A stretch of DNA of 64,000 bases from Zoogloea sp041904905 (GTDB lineage Bacteria; Pseudomonadota; Gammaproteobacteria; Burkholderiales; Rhodocyclaceae), in assembly GCF_041904905.1 (NCBI RefSeq), contig NZ_JAYRMI010000010.1:1-64000 (forward strand), given 5' to 3'. Position 1 is the stretch's first letter; each line of letters opens with the position of its first letter. Under the pieces are notes generated by a model. That model was not told the DNA's origin and did not search any database. It saw only the letters and a list, made by a program, of their open reading frames with translations. A program made the position numbers and the translations under genes. Of the stretch, positions 33,445 to 42,295 are shown piece by piece.

Positions 33445-34623
33445 TCAGCGGGGCGCCGGCAGGCGGGTCACCATCCCGCGGCTCTGGAAGGCGCCGGGCG
33501 CCCATGCGGCGGGCGGCGCCAGCGGCTGGGTGCCGACCGGCAGGGCGAACTCGGCCTGGGGCGTGAGCAGCTCGCCCAGCGGGCCGTCGGGCTTATCCAC
33601 CCGCCCGCGCAGGATGGCCGGCGGCGTGAAATCCAGGGCCTCCGGCGCAAGCGCGCCGCCGGGCAGCGGGAAGTTGCCCCGGTGATCCCCCGGCATGGCC
33701 AGACTGAAACCCCCCAGCCCCACGGTGAGGTTGTTGCGCGTGACCACCTGGGTATCCGGCGGGAGCTTGTCGGACCACACCCGGGTGAACCAGGCCGGCC
33801 GCCAGCCCGCGTTGATGAGGGTGTTGTGGGCCATCAGCAGGCGGTTCTCGGCCCAGCGGCTGCCCTCGGCGCCGTAGCCCACCACGATGGGGTTGGCGCT
33901 GTCGGCGCTCTGGCCGATCACGTTGCCCACCACCAGCGCCACGCCGCCTTCGGGAAACTCCAGCTCGTACGAGGCCATGCCGCCGGGGCCGTCCAGCAGC
34001 AGGTTGTAGCGGATCTCGTTGCGCCCGGCCCGGCTCTTGACCAGATGCCCCAGATAGCCCTGGTGGAAGCGGCTGCCCTCCAGCACGAAGGACTTGATGT
34101 GCCCCACGTAGAGCAGGTGGTGCAGGCGGCCGGGCTCGCGGGGCGCCTGGCTGAAGGCGCTGTTGTAGATGCGCAGCTCGGCGGTGTCGAAGTTGGCGGT
34201 GATGAGGCCGTTCTGGTTGTCCTCGAAGACGCAGTCGCGCACCTCCAGGCTGCCCTGCTCGAAGCGGATGCCGGCGCCGTTGCCGTCGGCCACCCGGGCG
34301 CCGCGGAACTCGATGTTCTCCACCTTGTAGTTGCCATTGACGAACACCCAGATGCCCTTGCCGTCGGCGTCGCGACCGTCGGCGTCGAGCACCGGGCGGC
34401 CGCCGTAGCCGCGCAGGGTGAGGGATTTCTGGGCCCACACCGCCACGTCGCCCTTGTAGGTGCCGGGGCGGATCAGCACGGTGTCGCCGTCCTTGGCGAT
34501 GCGCGCGGCGTCGGCGATGCGGGTGACCGACTCGCCGGGCCCGACGAGGATGGTCGCCGCGGCGGCGGGCAGCGCCGGCAGGCAGGAGAGCGAGAGGGCG
34601 AGAAGCGCGAGGCGGGCGGTCAT
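33445..34623 (-). CDS. Secreted right-handed parallel beta-helix protein
   Basis: A 392-residue exported protein with signal peptide (LALLALSLSCLPALPAAA) and a NosD/pectate-lyase-like parallel beta-helix (repeated short strands such as YKVENIEFRGARV, LEVRDCVFEDNQNGLI and LRIYNSAFSQA). Such folds bind or cleave polysaccharides. It starts 36 bp after the stop of the O-antigen-ligase-like gene on the same strand, suggesting a polysaccharide-related pair. No catalytic residues could be assigned, so an enzymatic role is open. Confidence 0.8.
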   Translation of the reverse strand: MTARLALLALSLSCLPALPAAAATILVGPGESVTRIADAARIAKDGDTVLIRPGTYKGDVAVWAQKSLTLRGYGGRPVLDADGRDADGKGIWVFVNGNYKVENIEFRGARVADGNGAGIRFEQGSLEVRDCVFEDNQNGLITANFDTAELRIYNSAFSQAPREPGRLHHLLYVGHIKSFVLEGSRFHQGYLGHLVKSRAGRNEIRYNLLLDGPGGMASYELEFPEGGVALVVGNVIGQSADSANPIVVGYGAEGSRWAENRLLMAHNTLINAGWRPAWFTRVWSDKLPPDTQVVTRNNLTVGLGGFSLAMPGDHRGNFPLPGGALAPEALDFTPPAILRGRVDKPDGPLGELLTPQAEFALPVGTQPLAPPAAWAPGAFQSRGMVTRLPAPR

Positions 34624-34659
34624 GGGTCGGCGCGAAGTCAGTGGTGGAAGGGCGTGCGC

Positions 34660-37080
34660 TCAGCGGGCCGGAGGCTGGCGCAGGTTGAGGGCCAGCCAGG
34701 CCAGCAGCAGCAGGAAGACGGTGATCCGGGGCATGTCGAGGAGGCTGTCCACCATGCCCACCGTCGCCAGCCCGACCAGCGCCGCCAGCAGGGTGGGCGC
34801 GTGGGCCTGCAGACGGGTGGGCCGGCGGACGAGGCACAGCAGCGCGCCGGCCAGGATCAGCAGCATCGCCACCGCCCCCAGCACGCCTTGCTCGACGAAG
34901 GCATGGACGAACAGGTTCTTGGCGTGCCACGGCAGGTGGTCCCGGTCGGAGCTGAAGAACCAGCGCGCGCCGCCGTCCTCGAAGCCGCCGTTGGCGACGA
35001 GGGGCCGGAGCTGGGCGTCGGTGAGTTCGATGTCGTCCAGGTCGATGGGCGTGGGCCCGGTGGTGCCCAGGGTGATCACGGTCGTCCGGGGCAGGCTGCC
35101 GACCGCGGCCATCAGCGGGTCGTCGAGCACGCGGGTCACCGTCGTCCAGTGCTTGCTGCCGGAGAGCGGCACCATCGCGCTGGCGCAGGGGTTGGCGTAG
35201 AGCAGGTGCTTGCGGCACACCTGCACGACCAGCTGGGTGTCGACCTCGCTGCGGGCCTTCAGGCGCAGCTGCAGCGGGGTGACGACGTCGGTCGGCAAGC
35301 GCTGGGTGAGCAGCACCACCTCGTCGATGCTGCGCCCCTGGCGCGGGCCGGTGAGGCGCATCGCGCGGCCGCCGGGCTCGCCGACGAGGGCCAGCGAACC
35401 CGGCGTGGCCGGATCGGCAACCCGCCAGAAGTACACCTCGGGATAACGCCCGAGGCCCAGGCCGACCAGCGCATCCAGCGGCCCCTGCACGAAATCGAGG
35501 CTGCGCCCGGTGTGGCGGAGCCGGATCTCGGTGTCGGAGCCGGTGTTGGAGAGGCGGCTGCCCATGTAGTAGCCGCCCAGGGTGGTGACCACCATGCCGC
35601 CGACCGCCAGCGCCACCAGCAAGCCCTGGATGTCCTGCAGCCGCGGCTGCCACAGGGGCGTCCGGCCCAGCGCCTGACGGGTCAGCACCGCCAGCGCCAG
35701 CAGCGCGCCGCCCAGGCTGCCCATGAAGCGCGTCGGCGCGCTCCAGAAGGCGCTCACCAGCACCGTCGCCAGCGCCAGCGCCACCAGCAGCGCCAGCACC
35801 GCCACGCCGCCCACCCGCAGCCCGCGCGCCCGCAGCACCAGGAGCAGCGCCGCCAGCCCCCACAGGGCCGCGTAAGTCAGGTAGATGCCCTTCGGCAGCG
35901 CCAGCATGGCCACCGCGCCCCCCGCCGCCAGCACCGCCCCGCCGATCAGGCCCAGGGCGAAGCCGCCGGCCCGCATCCCCGCGATCGCGCTGCCCGCCGG
36001 CCACGCCAGCAGGGCCAGCCCGGTGAAGGCCAGCAGCGCCCGGTAGCCGCCCTCGGGGAAGATCAGCATCCCGCCGGCCAGCATCGCCAGCACCAGCCCG
36101 GCCACCACCGCCGGATGCCGCCGCGGGCGATCTGCCGTGCCCGGCGCCGCAGGGCGCCCCAGGCTGGCCACGCCCAGCGCCGCCATCGACACGAACAGCG
36201 CGCCATAGACGATCCGCGAGAAGGTGGTGAACATCGCGTAGACGCCCACCGCCACCACCGCCAGCGCCAGCGCCCGACCCACCACGCCGTGGGCGCGCCG
36301 GAAGCTCAGCACCGCGAAGGGGAAGCTCAGCATCAGCCACGCATCCAGCGCCGCGCCGCCCACGTGCATCTCCCAGAACAGGGCCGAGGTGCGGTAATCG
36401 GACGCGAAGTTGGTGAGACCCGGAAAGGCCACCCGCTCCCACAGCGCGGCGGCGGCGCAGGTGGCAAAACCCAGGGTGAGGCCCAGGGTCAGCCGGTCCA
36501 GCGCCGCGTCGCCATCGCGCCGCACCGCCAGCTGCAGGAAGGGGATCAACGCGAAGGCCAGCAGGAAGCCCTTGCCCACCCGCAGCGCATTGACCGTGGT
36601 GTTGTAGCCGATCAGCGACCCCGCTTCGAGCGCCGGCAGCGGCAGCCCGCCCCGCAGCCCGGCGACGGCCACGCTCGCCGCCAGCAGCCCGAACACCCCC
36701 AGCGCGCCGGCCCGCAGCTTGACGGGCGCCCGCCCGGCCAGGGTGGGCGGCGGCGGCGCGAAGGCCTCCCGCAGCCCCAGGGCGGCCAGGGTGACCAGGG
36801 CCAGCGCGTCGCTCTCGGTAAAGTGGATGTGCCCGCCCCACGGCGCCAGGTCCACCACCGGCCACAGGGCCGGCAGCAGCACCAGCCACAGGGCCGGGCG
36901 GATCGCCAGCGCCAGCCCATAGGCCCCCAGCAGCACCCCGGCCACGCCCCGGTCGAGGGGGTAGGACGCGAACCACATCGACAGGGCGACGATGGCAAGC
37001 ACGAACACCGATCCGCCATACAGGCGGGCAGTGGGGCCGGAGCGGGGCGAAGCGGCGGAGGGGTGGGCGGTGGCGGTCAA
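34660..37080 (-). CDS. O-antigen ligase/polymerase-like membrane protein with inserted periplasmic domain
   Basis: An 806-residue polytopic membrane protein. The first ~500 residues carry about a dozen hydrophobic helices with the Wzy/WaaL layout. Near the end, WHAKNLFVHAFVEQGVLG resembles the conserved His-containing segment just before the last helices of O-antigen ligases. Between these lies an insertion of about 230 residues (around 525-755), with beta-rich text ending in VANGGFEDGGARWFFSSD, suggestive of a galactose-binding-like module. The protein probably polymerises or transfers a cell-surface glycan. The next gene in the operon encodes a beta-helix protein. Confidence 0.75.
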   Translation of the reverse strand: MTATAHPSAASPRSGPTARLYGGSVFVLAIVALSMWFASYPLDRGVAGVLLGAYGLALAIRPALWLVLLPALWPVVDLAPWGGHIHFTESDALALVTLAALGLREAFAPPPPTLAGRAPVKLRAGALGVFGLLAASVAVAGLRGGLPLPALEAGSLIGYNTTVNALRVGKGFLLAFALIPFLQLAVRRDGDAALDRLTLGLTLGFATCAAAALWERVAFPGLTNFASDYRTSALFWEMHVGGAALDAWLMLSFPFAVLSFRRAHGVVGRALALAVVAVGVYAMFTTFSRIVYGALFVSMAALGVASLGRPAAPGTADRPRRHPAVVAGLVLAMLAGGMLIFPEGGYRALLAFTGLALLAWPAGSAIAGMRAGGFALGLIGGAVLAAGGAVAMLALPKGIYLTYAALWGLAALLLVLRARGLRVGGVAVLALLVALALATVLVSAFWSAPTRFMGSLGGALLALAVLTRQALGRTPLWQPRLQDIQGLLVALAVGGMVVTTLGGYYMGSRLSNTGSDTEIRLRHTGRSLDFVQGPLDALVGLGLGRYPEVYFWRVADPATPGSLALVGEPGGRAMRLTGPRQGRSIDEVVLLTQRLPTDVVTPLQLRLKARSEVDTQLVVQVCRKHLLYANPCASAMVPLSGSKHWTTVTRVLDDPLMAAVGSLPRTTVITLGTTGPTPIDLDDIELTDAQLRPLVANGGFEDGGARWFFSSDRDHLPWHAKNLFVHAFVEQGVLGAVAMLLILAGALLCLVRRPTRLQAHAPTLLAALVGLATVGMVDSLLDMPRITVFLLLLAWLALNLRQPPAR

Positions 37081-37218
37081 GATCGGCAGCGCAGGGGACG
37101 ACAGGAAGCGGGGATGCTAACCGATTCGAATGAAGCGCGGAGGCCCCGGCGCGCGTCCACCCTTGACCGGTGTCACGGCGCATCGCAGGATTGCGCATTC
37201 CGTCACGCCCGCCCGCCG

Positions 37219-38187
37219 ATGCCCACCCCTGCCGCCCCCGCCGAACCCACCCCGGCCCTGCGCACGCGCCCGCTGGTGGCCTGCCTGCTGGCGACGCGTC
37301 CGGCGTTTCTCGGCGTCACCCTGTTCGCCTGCCTCATCGGGCTGGCCACCGCCCACGGCGGCGGCGCGATCATCGACCCGGCCAGGGCCCTGGTCACCGT
37401 GCTGTTCGCCCTGGTGGCCCACGCCGGCATCAACGTGCTCAACGATTTCTACGACGCCCGCAGCGGCGCCGACGCCGCCAACGCCGAGCGCCTCTTTCCC
37501 TTCACCGGCGGCAGCCGCTTCATCCAGAACGGCGTGCTCTCCGAAGCCGAAACCGGCCGCCTGGGCTGGACCCTGCTGGCCGCGGTGGTGCCGGCCGGGC
37601 TGTGGCTGGCGGCGCAATCGGGGCCGGGGCTGATCCTCGTCGGGCTGGCCGGGCTGCTGCTGGGCTGGGCCTACACCGCACCGCCGCTGGCGCTGGTGTC
37701 CCGCGGGCTGGGCGAGCTGGCCGTGGCGGCCGGCTGGCTGATCGTCACGGTGGGCGCCGACTTCGTGCAACGCGGCGGCTTTGCGCCGGCACCGCTGCAG
37801 GCCGGGCTCTCCTACGCCCTGCTGGTGGCGGCGATCCTGTTCATCAACGAGTTCCCCGACCTGCGCGGCGACGCCGCCGCCGGCAAGCGCACGCTGGTCG
37901 TGCGCCTGGGGCCCCACACCGCCAAGTGGGCCTATCTGGCGCTCACCGTCGTGGCCTACGGCTGGCTGGTGCTGATGGTGGGCCGCGACCGGCTGCCCCA
38001 GGGCGCCGCGGCCGCCGCGCTCAGCCTGATCCTGTCCTTCCGCGCCGCGCGCCACCTCCTCGCCCACGCCGACCGGCCCGCCGAACTCGCCCCCGCGATA
38101 AAACTGACCATCGCCGCCGCCCACCTGCACGGCCTCATCCTTGCCGCCACGCTGGCCTTCGGCCGCTGGCCGGGAGCCACCTCATGA
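37219..38187 (+). CDS. UbiA-family prenyltransferase
   Basis: A 322-residue membrane protein with 8-9 transmembrane helices. The two Asp-rich prenyl-diphosphate sites are visible: NDFYDARSGAD and NEFPDLRGDAAAGK. The arrangement resembles MenA and related 1,4-dihydroxy-2-naphthoate prenyltransferases more than UbiA proper, but the aromatic acceptor is uncertain. ATG 37219 gives a normal N terminus; the very long frame reaching back to 33682 is an antisense shadow. First of six closely packed genes ending with a DUF4442 gene; the next gene overlaps by four bases. Confidence 0.87.
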   Translation: MPTPAAPAEPTPALRTRPLVACLLATRPAFLGVTLFACLIGLATAHGGGAIIDPARALVTVLFALVAHAGINVLNDFYDARSGADAANAERLFPFTGGSRFIQNGVLSEAETGRLGWTLLAAVVPAGLWLAAQSGPGLILVGLAGLLLGWAYTAPPLALVSRGLGELAVAAGWLIVTVGADFVQRGGFAPAPLQAGLSYALLVAAILFINEFPDLRGDAAAGKRTLVVRLGPHTAKWAYLALTVVAYGWLVLMVGRDRLPQGAAAAALSLILSFRAARHLLAHADRPAELAPAIKLTIAAAHLHGLILAATLAFGRWPGATS

Positions 38188-38864
38188 ACCTCACCCTGCC
38201 CTTCACCCCCGCCGAAATCCGCGGCGTCATCTTCGACATGGACGGCCTGCTCCTCGACAGCGAGCGGGTAGCCCTCGCCACCGTGGCCGAAGCCGCCGCC
38301 GAGCTGGGCCTGGAATGGCGCTACGAGGTGGGGCTGGCGATGGTCGGCCTCAACTCGAAGGACGGCCCCGCGGTGATCCGCCGCCACCTGGGCGACGACT
38401 ACCCCACCGCCGCCCTGTACGACACCTTCGGGCGGATCTACGAGGCCGCCATCGTCGCCGGCCGCATCCCGGTGAAAGGCGGCGCCGCCGAGCTGTTCGA
38501 CCAGCTCGACCGCCGCGCCCTGGGCCGCGTGGTGGCCACCTCCACCCGCCGCTCCCGGGCCGAGCCCAAGCTCGCCGCGGTGGGCCTCCTGCCGCGGGTG
38601 CACGGCATGGTGTGCGGCGACGAGGTCGTCCGCGGCAAGCCCGCGCCCGACATCTACTTCGCCGCCGCCGCGCGCCTGGGCCTGCCGATCGAGCACTGCC
38701 TGGTGCTGGAAGACTCCAACGCCGGCGTGCGCGGCGCCCTGGCCGCCGGCGCCCGGGTGGTGATGGTGCCCGACCTCCTCCAGCCCGCCGACGGCGTGCG
38801 CGCCGCCGGCGTGCCGGTAGCCGCCAGCCTCCACGACCTCGCCGGCTTCTTCGCCGCGGGCTGA
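38184..38864 (+). CDS. HAD-superfamily phosphatase (beta-phosphoglucomutase-like)
   Basis: A 226-residue HAD hydrolase, subfamily IA. Motifs are complete: nucleophile in FDMDGLLLDSE, Thr/Ser in VVATSTRRS, Lys in GKPAPDIY and acidic pair in LVLEDSNAGV. It probably dephosphorylates a small phosphometabolite. Start codon overlaps the prenyltransferase stop (ATGA), indicating coupling. Confidence 0.92.
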   Translation: MNLTLPFTPAEIRGVIFDMDGLLLDSERVALATVAEAAAELGLEWRYEVGLAMVGLNSKDGPAVIRRHLGDDYPTAALYDTFGRIYEAAIVAGRIPVKGGAAELFDQLDRRALGRVVATSTRRSRAEPKLAAVGLLPRVHGMVCGDEVVRGKPAPDIYFAAAARLGLPIEHCLVLEDSNAGVRGALAAGARVVMVPDLLQPADGVRAAGVPVAASLHDLAGFFAAG

Positions 38865-38867
38865 CCC

Positions 38868-39182
38868 ATGCTGCGCGCCACCGCCCTCCTCGCCCTGCTC
38901 GCCGCCGCCCCGGCCCACGCCGACGCGCCGGGCTCCACCGCCTTCTGCCTGTTCCCCCTGCCCCCCGACAACGCCACCCAGCGGCACATCAATCTGGGTA
39001 TCGTTCAATATGTCGACCTGCGGGCCGACGAAGTGCGGATCGCCTTCGGTGGCGGCAACCTGGGCAGCGGCCACGAGGCCCGCATCCCGGTAAAGAGCCG
39101 CGACGAAGCCGACGCCGTGCTCGCCCGGCTGCGCGAAACCGCCATCCGCTGTGCCCAACCCACCACCGGAGCCACGCCATGA
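38868..39182 (+). CDS. Small secreted protein of unknown function
   Basis: A 104-residue protein with signal peptide (MLRATALLALLAAAPAHA). The mature part has one Cys near its start (AFCLFPLPP) and one near the end (AIRCAQP), likely a disulfide, and a beta-rich middle (NLGIVQYVDLRADEVRIAFG). No family recognised. It sits 3 bp after the HAD gene and overlaps the GST gene by four bases. Confidence 0.75.
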   Translation: MLRATALLALLAAAPAHADAPGSTAFCLFPLPPDNATQRHINLGIVQYVDLRADEVRIAFGGGNLGSGHEARIPVKSRDEADAVLARLRETAIRCAQPTTGATP

Positions 39183-39790
39183 AACTCGTCGGAATGCTCG
39201 ATTCGCCCTTCGTCCGCCGCACCTTCATCAGCGCCCGGATGCTCGGCGTGCCCTTCGAGCACCAGTCCCTGTCGGTGTTTCGCAACTTCGCCGAGTTCCA
39301 CGCCATCAACCCGCTGGTCAAGGCCCCCACCCTGGTGCTGGACGACGGCGGCGTGATGGTGGACAGCAGCGTCATCATCGACTGGTTCGAGCGCACCGCC
39401 GCCCCCGGCAAGACCCTGCTGCCCGCCGACCCGGCCCGCCTGCTGCGCTGCCTGCAGCTCACCGGCTGGGGCCTCGCCGCCGCCGAGAAGAGCGTCCAGC
39501 GCTACTACGAGACCAAGGTGCGCCCCGAGGCCACCCGTCACCCCGACTGGATCGAGCGGGTCAGCGGCCAGATCCGCGACACCTACGCCCTCATCGACCG
39601 CCACGTGGGCCAGGACGACTGGCTGTGCGGCGACCGCCCCACCCAGGCCGACATCACCGTGGCCGTCGCCTGGCGCTTCACCCACCACACCGCCCCGGGC
39701 CTGGTGGACGCCAGCGACTACCCCCACCTCGCCGGCCTCGCCGCCCAGGCCGAGGGCCTGCCGGCCTTCCGCGCCGCCGCCTACGACTGA
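39179..39790 (+). CDS. Glutathione S-transferase family protein
   Basis: A 203-residue GST. The N-terminal thioredoxin-like domain starts MKLVGMLDSPFVRRTFISAR and has the glutathione gamma-glutamyl-binding motif VDSSVIIDWFE; the C-terminal helical domain follows (CGDRPTQADITVAVAW). The Ser in SPFVRR is the likely catalytic position. It overlaps the preceding gene by four bases and precedes ruvA by 12 bp. Substrate unknown. Confidence 0.92.
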   Translation: MKLVGMLDSPFVRRTFISARMLGVPFEHQSLSVFRNFAEFHAINPLVKAPTLVLDDGGVMVDSSVIIDWFERTAAPGKTLLPADPARLLRCLQLTGWGLAAAEKSVQRYYETKVRPEATRHPDWIERVSGQIRDTYALIDRHVGQDDWLCGDRPTQADITVAVAWRFTHHTAPGLVDASDYPHLAGLAAQAEGLPAFRAAAYD

Positions 39791-39802
39791 ACGAAAGCCC
39801 CC

Positions 39803-40390
39803 ATGATCGGACGCATCACCGGCCGCCTGGCCGAGAAGAACCCACCCCAGATCCTCGTCGACGTAAACGGCGTCGGCTACGAGCTGGAGGTGCCCATGAG
39901 CACCTTCTACGGCCTGCCCGCCACCGGCCAGACGGTCAGCCTCGCCACCCACCTCGCGGTGCGCGAGGACGGCCATTTTTTGTACGGCTTCGCCAGTGAG
40001 GACGAGCGCGCCACCTTCCGCCAGCTCCTCAAGGTGGCCGGCATCGGCGCCCGCACCGCGCTGGCGGTACTCTCCGGGCTGTCGGTCACCGATCTGGCCC
40101 AGGCCATCGCCCTGCAGGAATCCGGCCGCCTCATCAAGATCCCCGGCATCGGCAAGAAGACCGCCGAACGCCTGCTACTTGAGCTACGCGACAAGCTGCC
40201 CAAGGCCCTCCCCGGCCTCGCCGCCCAGGCCGCCGCGCAACCCGGCGACGACCGGGCCGACATCGTCAACGCCCTGCTGGCCCTGGGCTACAACGAGAAG
40301 GAAGCCCTCGGCGCGGTCAAGCAGCTGCCCGACGGCGTGGGCGTGTCGGACGGCATCCGCCAGGCGCTCAAGGGGCTCTCCAAGGCATGA
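39803..40390 (+). CDS. ruvA: Holliday junction branch migration protein RuvA
   Basis: A 195-residue RuvA. The N-terminal OB domain starts MIGRITGRLAEKNPPQILVDVNGVGYE, followed by two helix-hairpin-helix motifs (GIGARTALAVLSG and IPGIGKKTAERLLLELRDK), and a C-terminal domain III that contacts RuvB. RuvA tetramers bind Holliday junctions and load RuvB. In this genome ruvB lies about 4.5 kb downstream, separated by a DUF4442 gene, the ATPase/TPR pair on the other strand and a permease gene. ruvC is not in the window. Confidence 0.97.
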   Translation: MIGRITGRLAEKNPPQILVDVNGVGYELEVPMSTFYGLPATGQTVSLATHLAVREDGHFLYGFASEDERATFRQLLKVAGIGARTALAVLSGLSVTDLAQAIALQESGRLIKIPGIGKKTAERLLLELRDKLPKALPGLAAQAAAQPGDDRADIVNALLALGYNEKEALGAVKQLPDGVGVSDGIRQALKGLSKA

Positions 40391-40878
40391 GCGGCAGACT
40401 CCAACAGGGCTTCACCCGCAACGTGAAGCTCGGCGCCGGCACCCTGCGCCTGCTCATGAACCTGTGGCCGCCCTTCATCGGCGCCGGCATCCACGTGGAG
40501 CGCCTGTCGCCCGACTACACCGAAGCGGTGGTGCGGATGCGCCTGGGGCTCTTCAACCGCAACCACATGGGCACCCACTTCGGCGGCTCGCTGTACGCCA
40601 TGACCGACCCCTTCTTCGCCCTGCTCGTCCTGCACCAGCTCGGCAGCGGCTACGTGGTGTGGGACAAGGCCTCGCGCATCGACTACAAGCTCCCCGGCCG
40701 CGGCACCGTGCGCGCCACCTTCCGCGTCACGCCGGCGCAGGTCGAAGCCATCCGCCACGCCACCGCCGGCGGAGACAAGCACGAGCCGGTGTTCACGGTG
40801 GACGTGGTCAACCGAAAGGGCGAGGTGGTGGCAACGGTGGAGAAGACGGTTTATGTGAGGCGGAAGCCGACGGCTTAG
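40387..40878 (+). CDS. DUF4442 hotdog-fold protein
   Basis: A 163-residue protein of the DUF4442/PaaI-like hotdog superfamily, with the conserved segment NRNHMGTHFGGSLYAMTDPFF. Such proteins are predicted acyl-CoA thioesterases, but this subgroup is uncharacterised. Overlaps the ruvA stop by four bases. It is convergent with the TPR gene and their 3' ends overlap by four bases. Confidence 0.87.
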   Translation: MSGRLQQGFTRNVKLGAGTLRLLMNLWPPFIGAGIHVERLSPDYTEAVVRMRLGLFNRNHMGTHFGGSLYAMTDPFFALLVLHQLGSGYVVWDKASRIDYKLPGRGTVRATFRVTPAQVEAIRHATAGGDKHEPVFTVDVVNRKGEVVATVEKTVYVRRKPTA

Positions 40879-42290
40879 GCGGGGTCGTCGAGGCGCTTGA
40901 GCCAGGCTTCGATGGCGGCGATTTCCCCGGGCAGCTTCAGCCGGCGGGCGTCGGCGAGGGCGAGGGCGAACAGCCGGCGGGCCTCGGCGCGGTCGCCGGG
41001 GGCGTTGCGCTTCAGGAGCGTGATGCCGATATTGGCGCGGGCCACCAGCATAAAGCGCACGTCACCCAGCTTTTCATAGACCGGCAGTTCTTCTTCGGTC
41101 TGGATACGCAGCGCCTCATCGAGCTGGCCCCGCGCCATCAGGATGTCCGCGATCTTGCCCTGGGTCACCGCCTTCGAGCGCACGTCACCCAGTTTTTCAT
41201 AGACCGGCAGCTCTTCTTCGGTCCGGATGCGCAGCGCCTCGTCCAGTTCGCCCCGCGCCATCAGGATGTCCGCGATCTGGCCCTGGGTCACCGCCTTCTC
41301 GCGCACGTCACCCAGCTTTTCATACACCGGCAATTGTTCTTCGGTCAGGATGCGCAGCGCCTCGTCCAGTTCGCCCCGCGCCATCAGGATGTCCGCGATC
41401 TTGCCCTGGGTCACCGCCTTCGAGCGCACGTCACCCAGCTTTTCAAAGGCCGGCAGTTGTTCTTCGGTCCGGATACGGAGCGCTTCGTCCAGTTCGCCCC
41501 GAAATTGCAGGATGTCCGCCACACGCGCCTGCACCAAGGCCCGTCCAGACTCATCGTCGGACAGCATCGGCAGCAGTTGCTGCCGCAACACCTGCAAGGC
41601 CTCATCGAGGCGCCCCACGACAACGAGGATGTCCGCCAACTCCAGCAACAGATCGCGCCGCAACTCGGCACGCTTGATGTGCGCCAGCACCTGCTCCAGT
41701 TCGGCAAGCCGCGCATCCTTCTCTTCGCGGGACATGCCCCACACCTCAAGCCAACTCCGAGCAACCGGCGGTGACACACCGATCGGTTCGGACACCTCGC
41801 CCGCCCCCTCGAACGCCACCACCCCAGACCGCCAGGACCACACATCCGGCGCGCCGCGGGCGAGTTCGGTGACGGTGGCCTCCGGCAGCCACCACAGCAA
41901 GGACGCAGGCACCTGGGCGGCAAGGGCATTGCGGTGCAGGTTGAGTTCGGCGATGCGGTCGGGCTTCAGCCAGCCGTCGCCATTGACGAGATGCACGATG
42001 GCGTCGGCGCCCGCTTCGGCGTGGAGCCACGCCTCAAGGCTGGGCACATCGGCAGGCGCGGCGGCGGACAGGCCGTATTCGGCGAGATCGACCCGCAGCA
42101 TCGGCCGCCCCGTCAGGCCGGGCTCGCCTTCCAGCCGCGCGATGAGGCGGTCCCGCTCACGGGGCGCCGGGCAGACCAGCACATAGAACTGAAAGCCCTT
42201 CTTGACCGCCAGCAGCCGGGCCAGCCGGGCCAGCCCCGCTTCGTTGGCGGGCAGGATCGCCGCAGACGCAGGCGGCAGCGGTGCGATCAT
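40875..42290 (-). CDS. TPR-repeat protein with conserved N-terminal domain, partner of ATPase
   Basis: A 471-residue protein. Residues ~1-190 form a predicted alpha/beta domain ending in the segment LLWWLPEATVTELARGAPDVWSW..GVVAF-like, which I have seen in front of TPR arrays beside AAA/STAND ATPases, but whose function is unknown. From ~residue 210 there are about six TPR-like units; three or four are almost identical 41-residue repeats (KIADILMARGELDEALRI core). ATG 42290 lies 5 bp after the stop of the ATPase gene, so the two are cotranscribed. TPR arrays bind peptides or proteins, so it may be the sensor or effector arm of the pair (inference). Confidence 0.75.
   Translation of the reverse strand: MIAPLPPASAAILPANEAGLARLARLLAVKKGFQFYVLVCPAPRERDRLIARLEGEPGLTGRPMLRVDLAEYGLSAAAPADVPSLEAWLHAEAGADAIVHLVNGDGWLKPDRIAELNLHRNALAAQVPASLLWWLPEATVTELARGAPDVWSWRSGVVAFEGAGEVSEPIGVSPPVARSWLEVWGMSREEKDARLAELEQVLAHIKRAELRRDLLLELADILVVVGRLDEALQVLRQQLLPMLSDDESGRALVQARVADILQFRGELDEALRIRTEEQLPAFEKLGDVRSKAVTQGKIADILMARGELDEALRILTEEQLPVYEKLGDVREKAVTQGQIADILMARGELDEALRIRTEEELPVYEKLGDVRSKAVTQGKIADILMARGQLDEALRIQTEEELPVYEKLGDVRFMLVARANIGITLLKRNAPGDRAEARRLFALALADARRLKLPGEIAAIEAWLKRLDDPA
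41058..41549. repeat. 123-bp near-identical tandem repeats encoding TPR units
   Basis: Four consecutive copies of a 123-bp unit start at about 41058, 41181, 41304 and 41427 (each beginning CACGTCACCCAG). They differ at only a few positions. They encode 41-residue TPR units of the ATPase partner. Such high DNA identity implies recent duplication or ongoing recombination, and copy number is likely to vary between strains. Confidence 0.88.
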
Positions 42291-42295
42291 CGGCG

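Noticed and set aside
33682..38187. 1501-codon plus-strand frame ending with the UbiA prenyltransferase
   Set aside because: Only the part from 37219 encodes a recognisable protein. The rest is antisense to the beta-helix and O-antigen-ligase-like genes and reads as His/Gln/Arg low complexity.
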